Below are positions 15,671 through 24,061 of a DNA stretch of 64,000 nt, one piece after another. A model generated the notes under the pieces. It made no database searches and was not told where the DNA came from. It saw only the letters and a list, made by a program, of their open reading frames with translations. Position 1 is the first letter of the stretch. Each line of letters starts with the position of its first letter. Location of the stretch: the NCBI RefSeq assembly GCF_016834655.1, contig NZ_JAENHP010000004.1:558001-622000 (forward strand). Reading direction: 5' to 3'. The translations under genes and the position numbers were made by a program. Source of the DNA: Paractinoplanes ovalisporus (GTDB lineage: Bacteria > Actinomycetota > Actinomycetes > Mycobacteriales > Micromonosporaceae).

Positions 15671-16549
15671 GTGACGACTGAGCCGACGGATGCGCAGGTC
15701 GCGGGCCGCGCGTTGATGCATGTGGATCACCCGGTCGTGATGGGCATCCTCAACGTCACTCCGGACTCCTTCTCGGACGGCGGGAAATACACGGACGTGG
15801 AGGCCGCGGTCGAGCATGGCATCGACCTCCACTACGCAGGTGCGAACATCGTGGACGTGGGCGGGGAGTCGACCCGGCCCGGGGCCGGTCGGGTGGACGC
15901 CGAGACCGAGATCTCGCGCGTGGTCCCGGTGATCAGGGCCCTGGCGGCGGCCGGAGTGCCGCTCAGCATCGACACCACCCGGGCCGCGGTCGCCCGGGCC
16001 GCCCTGGAAGCGGGCGCGGTGGCGATCAACGACGTCTCGGGTGGCCTGGCCGACCGGGACATGGCCCGCGTGGCGGCCGAGGCCGGTTGCCCGTGGATCC
16101 TCATGCACTGGCGCGGGCACTCCCGCCACATGACCGAGCTGGCGGTCTACACCGACGTCGTCGCCGAGGTGCGCGACGAACTGCTCCAACGGGTCGACGA
16201 CGCGCTGGCCGCCGGTGTCGACCCGGGACAGATCATCCTCGACCCCGGCCTGGGCTTCGCCAAGACGGCCGAGCACAACTGGGCCCTCAGCGCCCACCTC
16301 GACGTCCTGGTCGGCCTGGGTCACCCGGTGCTCTTCGCGGCCAGCCGCAAGACCTATCTGGGCCGGTTGCTGGCCGGTCCCGATGGCGATCCCCGCCCGG
16401 TCGAGCAGCGCGAGGCGGCGACCCTGGCCACGTCGGTCCTGGCCGTGGCGGCCGGGGCCTGGGGCGTACGTGTGCACGATGTCACCGCCACCGCCGACGC
16501 GCTCGCTGTGTGGCGTGCCACGGGTGCGCCCAAGATCCAGCCACGGTGA
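15671..16549 (+). CDS. folP: Dihydropteroate synthase
   Basis: FolP condenses p-aminobenzoate with the pterin pyrophosphate to make dihydropteroate and is the sulfonamide target. The 292-residue protein carries both signatures: VMGILNVTPDSFSDGGKY (pterin diphosphate loop) and GANIVDVGGESTRPGA, followed by INDVSGG, LILDPGLGFAK-type loop 6 (IILDPGLGFAKTAEHN) and ASRKTYLG with the conserved Ser-Arg-Lys. GTG 15671 gives MTTEPTDAQ; an ATG at 15638 in frame adds 11 unlikely residues. It begins the folP-folB-folK-DUF3180 run, in which each following gene is close or overlapping. Confidence 0.96.
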   Translation: MTTEPTDAQVAGRALMHVDHPVVMGILNVTPDSFSDGGKYTDVEAAVEHGIDLHYAGANIVDVGGESTRPGAGRVDAETEISRVVPVIRALAAAGVPLSIDTTRAAVARAALEAGAVAINDVSGGLADRDMARVAAEAGCPWILMHWRGHSRHMTELAVYTDVVAEVRDELLQRVDDALAAGVDPGQIILDPGLGFAKTAEHNWALSAHLDVLVGLGHPVLFAASRKTYLGRLLAGPDGDPRPVEQREAATLATSVLAVAAGAWGVRVHDVTATADALAVWRATGAPKIQPR

Positions 16550-16574
16550 CCGCCGGTGAACAAGGATCGGGTGA

Positions 16575-16955
16575 ATGAGCAGGAGTGAGCACGTGGACGG
16601 CCGGATCACGCTGAGCGGGCTGCGGGTGCGCGGCCGGCACGGCGTCCTCGACTTCGAGCGGGAACAGGGCCAGGACTTCGTGATCGACGTACGCCTCGAT
16701 CTCGACCTCGCCCCGGCCGCGGCCAGTGACGACGTCGCCGACACGGTGCACTACGGAGTGCTGGCCGAGCGTCTGGCCGGGATCGTCGGGGGCGAGCCGG
16801 TCAACCTCATCGAGACGCTGGCCGACCGCCTGCTCGACGCCTGCCTGGAAGACGCGCGGGTGTCCGCGGCCGAGGTCACCGTCCACAAGCCCCAGGCCCC
16901 GATCCCGCTCGAGTTCGCCGACGTGGCGGTCACCCGGCGCCGGAGCCGGGCGTGA
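16575..16955 (+). CDS. folB: Dihydroneopterin aldolase
   Basis: FolB splits dihydroneopterin to 6-hydroxymethyl-dihydropterin and glycolaldehyde. The 126-residue protein is full length. It shows GLRVRGRHGVLDFEREQGQDF with the substrate-loop Glu, DTVHYGVLAERLAGIV, the ETLADRLLDACL helix that carries the pterin-binding Glu, and the terminal VTVHKPQAPIPLEFADVAV with the catalytic Lys. ATG 16575 follows folP by 25 bases; the last codons overlap the GTG of folK (16952-16955). Confidence 0.95.
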   Translation: MSRSEHVDGRITLSGLRVRGRHGVLDFEREQGQDFVIDVRLDLDLAPAAASDDVADTVHYGVLAERLAGIVGGEPVNLIETLADRLLDACLEDARVSAAEVTVHKPQAPIPLEFADVAVTRRRSRA

Positions 16956-17479
16956 CCCGGGCCGTCCTCTCGCTCGGCAGCAACCTGGGCGACCGCGAAC
17001 AGCACCTGCGCGAGGCGTTGCGGGTGCTCGGCGGCGCGGTCGAGCGTGTCTCCGGTGTCTACGAGACACCGCCCTGGGGGGATGCCGACCAACCGGCGTA
17101 CCTGAACGCTGTTGTTCTTGTCTCGGATCCGGCGGCGACCCCGCGCGACTGGCTGGAACGCGCGCGTGCGGCCGAGACCAAGGCTTCCCGCGTACGGGAT
17201 CCGGAGCGCCGCTTCGGCCCGCGCACCCTCGACGTCGACGTCATCGCCGTGTGGGAAGCGGACGGCCGACCGGTGCTCAGCGCGGACCCCGAACTCACCC
17301 TGCCGCATCCCCGCGCACACCTGCGGGCCTTCGTGCTGGGCCCCTGGCACGACGTCGAACCCGCCGCCGACCTGCCCGGCCACGGACCGGTCGCGGCCCT
17401 GCTGGACGACCCCCGGCTGGCGGACGACGTCGCCGCGCTGACCCCTCGGCCCGATATCGCATTAGAGTCGGTGGCGTGA
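16952..17479 (+). CDS. folK: 2-amino-4-hydroxy-6-hydroxymethyldihydropteridine diphosphokinase (HPPK)
   Basis: FolK transfers pyrophosphate from ATP to the hydroxymethyl pterin, supplying FolP. The 175-residue protein has the N-terminal LSLGSNLGDREQHLREAL, YETPPWG, NAVV, and the signature RFGPRTLDVDVIAV with two Mg-binding Asp residues, then LPHPRAHLRAFVLGP. GTG at 16952 overlaps folB. The stop TGA overlaps the GTG of the DUF3180 gene (17476-17479), so folB, folK and the next gene are translationally coupled. Confidence 0.96.
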   Translation: MTRAVLSLGSNLGDREQHLREALRVLGGAVERVSGVYETPPWGDADQPAYLNAVVLVSDPAATPRDWLERARAAETKASRVRDPERRFGPRTLDVDVIAVWEADGRPVLSADPELTLPHPRAHLRAFVLGPWHDVEPAADLPGHGPVAALLDDPRLADDVAALTPRPDIALESVA

Positions 17480-17994
17480 GCAGCAACCCGCAGGCGCCCA
17501 AGTCGGACCCGTCGATGCGCCCGACCAGCATCTCGGTGCTGATCGTCGCGGGCCTCGGCGCCGCCGCCGTGGGCTGGCTGCTGCTGAGTTTCTCGTACGC
17601 GACACTGCCCGACCTGCCGTGGTCACCGGTGATCGTGCTGGCCGTGCTGGCCGTGGCCGAGGCCCTGCTCGCGCAGAACACGGCCGCCCGCATCCAGCGC
17701 AAGCCCGGCACGCCCCGCGTCGACCCGCTCGCGGTCGCCCGCTACGTGGCCCTGGCCAAGGCGTCCTCGCTGGTCGGCGCGATCTCCACCGGGTTCTCGG
17801 CCGGCCTGCTGGCCTGGCTGGCCATGGAGCCGACCGACGCCGCCCACGGCGACCTGCCGGTGGCGGTGGGTGGAGTGATCTCGGCCGCGGCGCTGATCGG
17901 CGCGGCCCTCTGGCTGGAACGTTCGTGCCGCATTCCGGAGCAGCCCGACACCAAGGACGAGGACGACTCGGACCGCCCCTCCGGCATCCTCTGA
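17476..17994 (+). CDS. DUF3180 family membrane protein
   Basis: The 172-residue membrane protein has four hydrophobic segments: VLIVAGLGAAAVGWLLLSFS, VIVLAVLAVAEALLA, SLVGAISTGFSAGLLAWLAM and VAVGGVISAAALIGAALWL. Its position directly after folK is conserved across actinobacteria (Rv3605c in M. tuberculosis), which is the main evidence for the family; no function is known. It starts with GTG overlapping the folK TGA. The C terminus is acidic (DTKDEDDSDRPS). Confidence 0.85.
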   Translation: MSSNPQAPKSDPSMRPTSISVLIVAGLGAAAVGWLLLSFSYATLPDLPWSPVIVLAVLAVAEALLAQNTAARIQRKPGTPRVDPLAVARYVALAKASSLVGAISTGFSAGLLAWLAMEPTDAAHGDLPVAVGGVISAAALIGAALWLERSCRIPEQPDTKDEDDSDRPSGIL

Positions 17995-18131
17995 GTCCGG
18001 TCCGGCCCCCCACTTTTCGGCCTTGAACTGAGACCGACTCGTATCCGTATGCTCTGCGTACGGGCATGCGCCCGACGGATTTCGGCGTGCGTCTTCCGCC
18101 GCACGGGGGACGCACACGAGGAGGCACGGCG

Positions 18132-19373
18132 ATGGCGTACGACGAGGCGACCTACCGTCGGCAGACCGAGGAGCCCACGCCCACCGATCCGGCTGCCTAC
18201 CGGGCCAACACCCTGGCCGCGGCCGAGCAGCGCCGGCGGGCCGAGGAGCTGGACGGGGTCGGCGACACCACGGCCGACGTGCTGCGCCGGGCCGAGGCCG
18301 ACGAGGACGGCCGCGACCGGCTCGGCATCCACCTCGGGTGGGAGGTGGTGCTGCTGGTCGCCGCGGCCGCGATCGGCTTCCTGCTCTGGCGCCTCGACCC
18401 GGCCAGCCTCAAGCGCCCCGACCTCGACCAGCTGCTCATCACCGGCGCCGCGATCGGCCTGCTCACCCTGGGCGCGGGCCTGAGCCTGCGCGCCGGTGTG
18501 CCCAACCTGGCGCTCGGCCCGATCGCCCTGGCCGCCTCCTTCCAATACGCCGAGCAGGGCGACCAGGGCCTGGTCAAGGCCCTGGTGCCGGCGCTGGTCT
18601 TCGCCGTGGCCGGCGCCATCGTGATCGCGCTGGTCATCCTCGTGCTGCATGTGCCCGGCTGGGCGGCCACGCTCGCCGCCGCCCTCGGCGTGATCGTCTT
18701 CGACCAGCTGCGGGTCGCGCCGGTCGCCGTCCAGGGCACCTACGACCCGACCGACCAGGCGTTCTTCCTCTTCGGCGGGTTCGCGCTGCTGGCCGTGCTC
18801 GGCGGCGCCCTCGGCACGGCCACGCCGGTCCGCCGATGGCTCGGCCGCATGCGCCCGACCGGCGACCCGGCCCGTCGCCGCGGCCCCGCCGTCGCCTTCC
18901 CGGTGCTCGGCGCGCTCATCCTCTCCTCGGCCTTCGCGGTCGGGGCGGGCATGCTGTTCACCGCCCGGTCCGAAGCCCCGGTCGTGCCCGGCACCGGCCT
19001 GGAGTGGACCGGCATCGCGATCGGCCTGGCCATGCTCGCCGGCACGAGCGCCTACGGGCGGCGCGGCGGCCTGTTCGGCACGCTGTTCGCGGTCGCGGCC
19101 CTCACGCTGTTCCTCGACTACGCCGACCGGCGCAACTTCGACATCGCCCTCTACGCCATCGCGGCCTGCGTCTTCGCGGGCGGCCTGGTCGTCACGAGGC
19201 TCGTCGAGACGTACGGGCGGCCGCTGACCTCGGCCGCCCCGGCCGACTGGAACGCGGCGGCCACCACGACCAGCGCCAACTGGTCGCCCGACCTGCCCGA
19301 GACCTGGTCGCCGGCGACCACCGCACCCCGTACGGACCGTTGGGACGCGGGTCCGTGGGGAACCAGCCGGTGA
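18132..19373 (+). CDS. Polytopic membrane protein, ABC-permease-like
   Basis: The 413-residue protein starts at ATG 18132 with GAGGAGG upstream. Residues 1-75 are charged and soluble (YRANTLAAAEQRRRAEELDG). About nine or ten membrane helices follow, and a Thr/Trp-rich cytosolic tail ends the protein. The segment LRAGVPNLALGPIALAASFQ resembles the GxxNLSVGA motif of sugar/branched-chain ABC permeases (BPD_transp_2), and a later run LHVPGWAATLAAALGVIVFD fits too. No ATP-binding or solute-binding partner gene is adjacent, so transport activity is uncertain. Confidence 0.65.
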   Translation: MAYDEATYRRQTEEPTPTDPAAYRANTLAAAEQRRRAEELDGVGDTTADVLRRAEADEDGRDRLGIHLGWEVVLLVAAAAIGFLLWRLDPASLKRPDLDQLLITGAAIGLLTLGAGLSLRAGVPNLALGPIALAASFQYAEQGDQGLVKALVPALVFAVAGAIVIALVILVLHVPGWAATLAAALGVIVFDQLRVAPVAVQGTYDPTDQAFFLFGGFALLAVLGGALGTATPVRRWLGRMRPTGDPARRRGPAVAFPVLGALILSSAFAVGAGMLFTARSEAPVVPGTGLEWTGIAIGLAMLAGTSAYGRRGGLFGTLFAVAALTLFLDYADRRNFDIALYAIAACVFAGGLVVTRLVETYGRPLTSAAPADWNAAATTTSANWSPDLPETWSPATTAPRTDRWDAGPWGTSR

Positions 19374-19404
19374 TCGTCCGGCCGTGCCGCCTATGCTTTT
19401 GCCC

Positions 19405-19722
19405 ATGACCACTGAAAGCTTCGCCGAGCTGGACGCCCTGCCCACCGAGGAGCTGCGTGAGCGCGCCTTCTCCCTGGCGCGGGAACGGCGCGACATCAGC
19501 TTCTTCTGGTCTGTCTTCAAGCATCTGCCCAACGCCGACGAGGCCGCCCAGCTCGACGGCGCCCCCAACTCGATCGGCCCCACGGTCGACGAGGCGGTCG
19601 CGCTGTGGCGTGAGCTCGAGGGCCACGGCTACGGCGAGAGCGAGCCCCTGCTGCGCGCGGCGTTCATCGACTACCTGCAGAGCCCGTCCCACCACCGCCC
19701 CCGCCACGCCAAGAGCGACTGA
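19405..19722 (+). CDS. Small hypothetical acidic protein
   Basis: The 105-residue soluble protein is predominantly helical, with an acidic first half (ELDALPTEELRERAFSLARE) and ending SHHRPRHAKSD. No domain was recognised; the pattern is one short all-alpha domain. ATG 19405 is preferred over the in-frame ATGs at 19384 and 19393 because it begins the conserved-looking MTTESF. It lies between two membrane protein genes on the same strand. Confidence 0.65.
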   Translation: MTTESFAELDALPTEELRERAFSLARERRDISFFWSVFKHLPNADEAAQLDGAPNSIGPTVDEAVALWRELEGHGYGESEPLLRAAFIDYLQSPSHHRPRHAKSD

Positions 19723-19785
19723 GAGCCGGGCGGCACATCCAAGCCCGTCGTTTGGAAAGGCCGCCGCTCTGGGAACTAGCGGCGC

Positions 19786-20277
19786 ATGGCTCTCGGTAAC
19801 CGTTACAAGTCTGCGCCTGGTGCGGGCACGCTGGCCGCGCTCATATTGGTTCTCGTCTTCGGCAGCCCGTGGTACGCGGAGTGGGCCAGCGAGAACACCA
19901 ACCCCGACACGGCCGGCGGCTGGTGGCTGCGCCTGCTCGCCTGGCCCCGCTGGTCCTTCGACTCGAGCGACTCGCTGCGCGACATCCTGGTCGGCGACCT
20001 CAAGGCGATCCTGCTGGTCCTGCTCACGCTGCTGTTCCTGTTCCTGCTGCCCGGATCGCAGCTGGCCCGGGCCCGCGGCACGATCAGCCAGTTCTTCGCC
20101 GGCTGGGCGTCGTACATCTTCGCCGGTGGTTTCGCCGCGCTGCTGACCACCCTGTTCCTGGCCAACCCGTCGCTGCTGGGCGCGTTCCAGGCGGCCGGCA
20201 ACGGCGCCGCGTACGGGCTCTTCGTCGGCTGGATCGTCGGGTTCGCCACGCTCGGTGGCTACCGCGGCACCCGATAG
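19786..20277 (+). CDS. Four-helix hypothetical membrane protein
   Basis: The 163-residue protein has hydrophobic helices at about 15-30, 70-88 (DLKAILLVLLTLLFLFLLPG), 104-125 and 139-158. An outside loop after helix 1 is Trp-rich (WWLRLLAWPRWSFD). No family was recognised. It is expressed in the same direction as its neighbours, separated by 63 bases from the previous gene. Confidence 0.65.
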   Translation: MALGNRYKSAPGAGTLAALILVLVFGSPWYAEWASENTNPDTAGGWWLRLLAWPRWSFDSSDSLRDILVGDLKAILLVLLTLLFLFLLPGSQLARARGTISQFFAGWASYIFAGGFAALLTTLFLANPSLLGAFQAAGNGAAYGLFVGWIVGFATLGGYRGTR

Positions 20278-20523
20278 ACCCCCGGCAACAGTTCGCAGCT
20301 GCGAACACTTCGACCGCCGGGCCTCGTCCGGGGCCCGGCGGTTCGATCACGGTCGGTGTCCGCCGATCTTCCCTAAAGTCACGCCCCGGCCTGCAGTTCC
20401 TCTCGCCCAGGGCGCTGGCCAGCACCGATCGTGGTTTGTCCGGTTAAGCACCAGATTTGGACCATCTGAAGCTCCTCGGTCGAACATTTGCCCGATCGGG
20501 ACCTCTGGGTAGTATCGGCGCCC

Positions 20524-21711
20524 ATGCCGGACCGGGAATCCGTGGCGGGTAACGCACGCCTGCTCCGCGGCCTCATCTGGGCGGGTGTTCTGCTCGCTCC
20601 GTTGGCCGCGGCCGTTGTGCTGCTCGGCCAGAGTTCCAACTCCGTGCGGTTCGCGATGCTGCTCCTCGCGGTCGCCATCGTCGCCATCGGCGCGTCGGTG
20701 CTGGTCCGCAGCGATCCGGTGCTCGGCCGGATGGACGTCGAGGAGCGCGTCGCCGAAGAGGTGGCGACCCTCCGCCGCGAGTTGCGTGCCGAGTTCGGTC
20801 GCGGCGGGCCGCCGCATCAGGCACCGCCGCCGCCCATGCCCATGCCCGCGCACGTTCCGGCGCCCGCCATGATGCGGCAGCAGCCCGAGGAGGAGCCGTC
20901 CGGCTTCTTCTCCGACCTGCCCGCCGAGGGGCAATACCCCGACCCGTTCGCGAACGACTACGTCGAGGACGACTACCCGCAGAACGACTACCCCGCCGAC
21001 GACTACGCGCCCCAGCCGCCCCCGATGCCGGCCGGTCCGCCGCCCATGGGCAGCCCCCGGCCCCCGGCCGGTGGCCGGGCCGGCGTCCCGGTCGCGTCGG
21101 CGGCGGTGCGCCCACCGTCCCGCACCGGCCCGGGCCTGACCACCGGCGGCCGCCCGATCAATCCGCCCGGCTCCTCGACCGGCGGCCGCGCGGTCGCCTC
21201 GGCCGCGGCGTCGGTGCCCCCACCGCCCCCGCCCCAGGTCCCCCGGCAGCGCGGAGCGGCCCCGATCCCGCCCCCGGCGCCCCCGCGCGCTTCGGCCTCG
21301 GTGCGACCCGCCGGTGCGTACGGCCACCAGCCCGACTCGCTCGCCGAGGACTTCGGCGCGAGCACCGGCTACGCCGCCCAGGGCCCCGGCGTCTACGGCG
21401 CTCCCGCGGGCGGCGGCGCTTACGGCACGCCCACCGGCGGCACGTACGGCGGTGGCGGCAACGACTTCGACTCCGACGAGTACAACGGCTACGGCGCCCC
21501 CAACTACGGCGGCTCCGACCAGGGCGACTACGGCTACTCCGACGAGCCCGACTACGGCCCGCCGCCCCGCGAGCCCGGCACCACGACCGGCGACCCCCAC
21601 TACAAGGCCCGCCGGCACCGGCCCTCGGCCAACGACACCAACGTGGGCTCGCTCAGCGACTTCGCCCAGTACAACGGCTACTCACCCGACCCGGGCCACC
21701 GCCGTCCATAA
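20524..21711 (+). CDS. Ala/Pro/Gly-rich membrane protein (Rv3604c-like position)
   Basis: The 395-residue protein has two N-terminal membrane helices (GLIWAGVLLAPLAAAVVLLG and FAMLLLAVAIVAIGASVLV), a short coiled helix (EERVAEEVATLRRELRAEFG), then about 280 residues of disordered Pro/Gly/Ala/Tyr/Asp sequence with many YG and DY repeats. M. tuberculosis has an Ala/Arg/Pro-rich transmembrane protein in the matching position between the DUF3180 gene and the DUF2520 gene, so this is probably its positional equivalent. It runs convergently with nuoD; the stops abut at 21711/21712, leaving no room for a separate terminator. Confidence 0.75.
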   Translation: MPDRESVAGNARLLRGLIWAGVLLAPLAAAVVLLGQSSNSVRFAMLLLAVAIVAIGASVLVRSDPVLGRMDVEERVAEEVATLRRELRAEFGRGGPPHQAPPPPMPMPAHVPAPAMMRQQPEEEPSGFFSDLPAEGQYPDPFANDYVEDDYPQNDYPADDYAPQPPPMPAGPPPMGSPRPPAGGRAGVPVASAAVRPPSRTGPGLTTGGRPINPPGSSTGGRAVASAAASVPPPPPPQVPRQRGAAPIPPPAPPRASASVRPAGAYGHQPDSLAEDFGASTGYAAQGPGVYGAPAGGGAYGTPTGGTYGGGGNDFDSDEYNGYGAPNYGGSDQGDYGYSDEPDYGPPPREPGTTTGDPHYKARRHRPSANDTNVGSLSDFAQYNGYSPDPGHRRP

Positions 21712-22857
21712 CTACTTGTCGATGTCGCCGACCACGAAGAACATCGACCCCAGGATCGCGATCAGGTCGGGCACCAGGCAGCCCGGGATCAGCGTGGCCA
21801 GCGCCTGCACGTTCGCGTAGGAGGCGGTGCGCAGCTTCATGCGCCACGGCGTCTTCTCACCCCGCGACACCAGGTAGTAGCCGTTGATGCCGAGCGGGTT
21901 CTCGGTCCAGGCGTACGTGTGCCCCTCCGGCGCCTTGACCACCTTGGGCAGTCGCACGTTGACCGGCCCCGAGATCCGGTCGACCCGGTCCAGGCACTGC
22001 TCGGCCAGGTCGAGCGACACGAACGTCTGCTCCAGCAGCACCTCGAACCGGGCGTGGCAATCGCCCGAGCTCCGCGTCACCACGGGCACGTCCAGTTCGT
22101 CGTACGCGAGATAGGGCTCGTCGCGCCGCAGGTCGAAGTCGAGTCCGCTGGCGCGCGCGACCGGACCCGAGGCGCCGTACGCGGCCGCCTGCTCCGCCGT
22201 CAGCACGCCGACCCCGACCGTACGGGCCAGGAAGATGTCGTTGCGCCGGATCAGGTTGTCCAGGTCGGGCAGTCGCGTGCGGACGGTCCGGATGGCCTCC
22301 CGCGCCCGCCCGGTCCACCCCGCCGGCACCTCTTCCTTGAGACCGCCGACCCGGTTGAACATGTAGTGCATGCGGCCGCCGGAGACCTCCTCCATCACCG
22401 CCTGCAACGTCTCACGCTCGCGGAACGCATAGAACATGGGCGTGATGGCGCCGATCTCGAGCGGGTAGGAACCGAGGAACATCAGGTGGTTGAGCACCCG
22501 GTTCAGCTCGGCCAGGGCCATCCGCAGCCAGGTCGCGCGCTCCGGCACCTCGATGCCCATCAGCCGTTCGACGGCGAGCGCGACGCCCAGCTCGTTCGAG
22601 AACGCGGACAGCCAGTCGTGCCGGTTGGCCAACACCAGGATCTGCCGGTAGTCCCGCACCTCGAACAGCTTCTCGGCGCCGCGGTGCATGTAGCCGACGA
22701 TCGGCTCGCACGCGACCACCCGTTCGCCGTCGAGCGTGAGCTTGAGCCGCAGCACGCCGTGGGTCGAGGGGTGCTGCGGGCCGATGTTGAGCACCATGTC
22801 GGCCGTCTCGAGCCCGGCGCCGGTGCCCACAGTCATCTCGCGCAGCTGATCGGTCAC
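21712..22857 (-). CDS. nuoD: NADH-quinone oxidoreductase subunit D (orphan NuoD)
   Basis: NuoD is the 49-kDa-type subunit of complex I that forms much of the quinone pocket. The 381-residue protein is full length, with IGPQHPSTHGVLRL (residues 25-38), GYMHRGAEKLFE, LNRVLNHLMFLGSYPLEIGA, EEVSGGRMHYMFNRVGGL and the C-terminal NPLGINGYYLVSRGEKTPWR and GDIDK. The residue equal to the conserved quinone-site Tyr of the 49-kDa subunit (DRLDY in bovine) is Trp82 (NRHDW). No other nuo gene lies nearby. GTG 22857 overlaps the upstream methyltransferase stop as GTGA, so the two are coupled. Confidence 0.92.
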   Translation of the reverse strand: MTDQLREMTVGTGAGLETADMVLNIGPQHPSTHGVLRLKLTLDGERVVACEPIVGYMHRGAEKLFEVRDYRQILVLANRHDWLSAFSNELGVALAVERLMGIEVPERATWLRMALAELNRVLNHLMFLGSYPLEIGAITPMFYAFRERETLQAVMEEVSGGRMHYMFNRVGGLKEEVPAGWTGRAREAIRTVRTRLPDLDNLIRRNDIFLARTVGVGVLTAEQAAAYGASGPVARASGLDFDLRRDEPYLAYDELDVPVVTRSSGDCHARFEVLLEQTFVSLDLAEQCLDRVDRISGPVNVRLPKVVKAPEGHTYAWTENPLGINGYYLVSRGEKTPWRMKLRTASYANVQALATLIPGCLVPDLIAILGSMFFVVGDIDK

Positions 22858-23843
22858 AGGAGCATGCTCCCACGCTCGCCCAGCCCGATGCTGTGCAGCA
22901 GCCACCAGTGCCCGCCGAGTCCCGCCGGCTCGATCAGCTCGGCCTCCGCCCCCGCCGCGGCCAGCGCGCGCACATAACCCGCCGGGTCGCTGCGAGCCAG
23001 ATCCAACGGTGGCCGGGCGCCGTCGATCCCCAGCGCTCGCAGGGCCTCACGCTGGCGGATCAGCCCGTACGGGACCCCGGCCGCGGCCGCCACCGCATCC
23101 ATCGCCACGTGCGCCGTCACGTCGCAGGAACCGTCCGGCACCGGCGGGACCTGCCGTCCACCCCGGAACCCGGTCAGCGACCCGAGCGGCGGCCGCTCCC
23201 CGCGCCGATGCCCGTAGTCGATGGCCAGCGCGCACCCCCGGCCTACCCGCTCGACCGCGCCGGCCCAGGCGGCGTCGCGCGGCCACCCGATCTCCACCCG
23301 CCCCGGCTCGCCCCACCAGCGCCGCAGCCAGAACAGGTCGGCCGCGTCGACCGCCCCGCCCAGCGACTCGGCCCCGGTGGACGGCTCGACCAGCACCTTG
23401 CGCAGCCGCCCGTGGTCGTCGAGGTCGGCCACGTCGAGCGGCACGTTGTCGAGCCATTCGGTGGCGACCAGCAGCCCCACGATCCCGTCCGGGATGTCCG
23501 GCCGCCAGGTGATGCCGCCCGCCAGGCCCGCCGGTCTCGGCGCCAGCTCGACCGCGGTCAGCCGCATCCGCTCGGGCAGCAGAGGCCGCAGCCGGGTGAG
23601 CAGTTCCCCGCGGCCGGCTCCTACGTCGACCAGGTCGAACGTCTTGGGCTGCCCGAGCGCGTCGTCGATCCGCTCGACGAGCCGCAGCAGCGCCCCGGCG
23701 AACAGCGGCGAGGTGTGCACGCTGGTGCGGAAGTGATCGGCCGGCCCCTGATCGCCGCGCACGAAGAACCCGTCGGGCCCGTAGAGCCCGGCCGCCATGG
23801 CCGCCCGCCACCCTTGCACACCGCCCACCCTAGGCGCGGTCAT
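22854..23843 (-). CDS. midA: MidA/NDUFAF7-family SAM-dependent methyltransferase
   Basis: The protein has about 329 residues and belongs to the DUF185/MidA family of class I methyltransferases. Visible signatures are GLYGPDGFFVRGDQGPADHF, TSVHTSPLFAGALLRLV, the SAM-binding VDVGAGRGELLTRL, VATEWLDNVPLDVAD and AIDYGHRRGERPPLGSLTGF with DVTAHV. Human NDUFAF7 dimethylates an Arg in NDUFS2, the NuoD homologue, during complex I assembly. Here the gene is translated just ahead of and overlapping nuoD. The start is uncertain: ATG 23843 is given, with GTG 23864, GTG 23822 and ATG 23798 also in frame. Confidence 0.88.
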   Translation of the reverse strand: MTAPRVGGVQGWRAAMAAGLYGPDGFFVRGDQGPADHFRTSVHTSPLFAGALLRLVERIDDALGQPKTFDLVDVGAGRGELLTRLRPLLPERMRLTAVELAPRPAGLAGGITWRPDIPDGIVGLLVATEWLDNVPLDVADLDDHGRLRKVLVEPSTGAESLGGAVDAADLFWLRRWWGEPGRVEIGWPRDAAWAGAVERVGRGCALAIDYGHRRGERPPLGSLTGFRGGRQVPPVPDGSCDVTAHVAMDAVAAAAGVPYGLIRQREALRALGIDGARPPLDLARSDPAGYVRALAAAGAEAELIEPAGLGGHWWLLHSIGLGERGSMLL

Positions 23844-23989
23844 CCACATTCCGGCGTTGTCCACAGCCCCGATTTGAAGATCGCCATTTCTCCCTAGGAT
23901 GGGTGCTGGGTGGGGGACCCCCGGTGGGCGGGCCCCTGTTCACACCAGTGATCTTGACGGGCCGCGATCATGGGGTTGTTCACACCGTC

Positions 23990-24020
23990 TTGTCACGGGC
24001 GTGTTACGGCGGCGCATACT
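23990..24020 (+). promoter_or_regulatory. Weak promoter candidate for the DUF2520-panC unit
   Basis: TTGTCA (23990-23995) and CATACT (24015-24020) are separated by 19 bases, slightly long for a vegetative promoter. The nearby 10-mer TGTTCACACC is repeated directly at 23937 and 23977, 40 bases apart, and could be a regulator half-site pair. Confidence 0.35.
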
Positions 24021-24061
24021 TGCCTCGACCGGTACCCCCTTGTCGAGGACTGGATCTGAAC

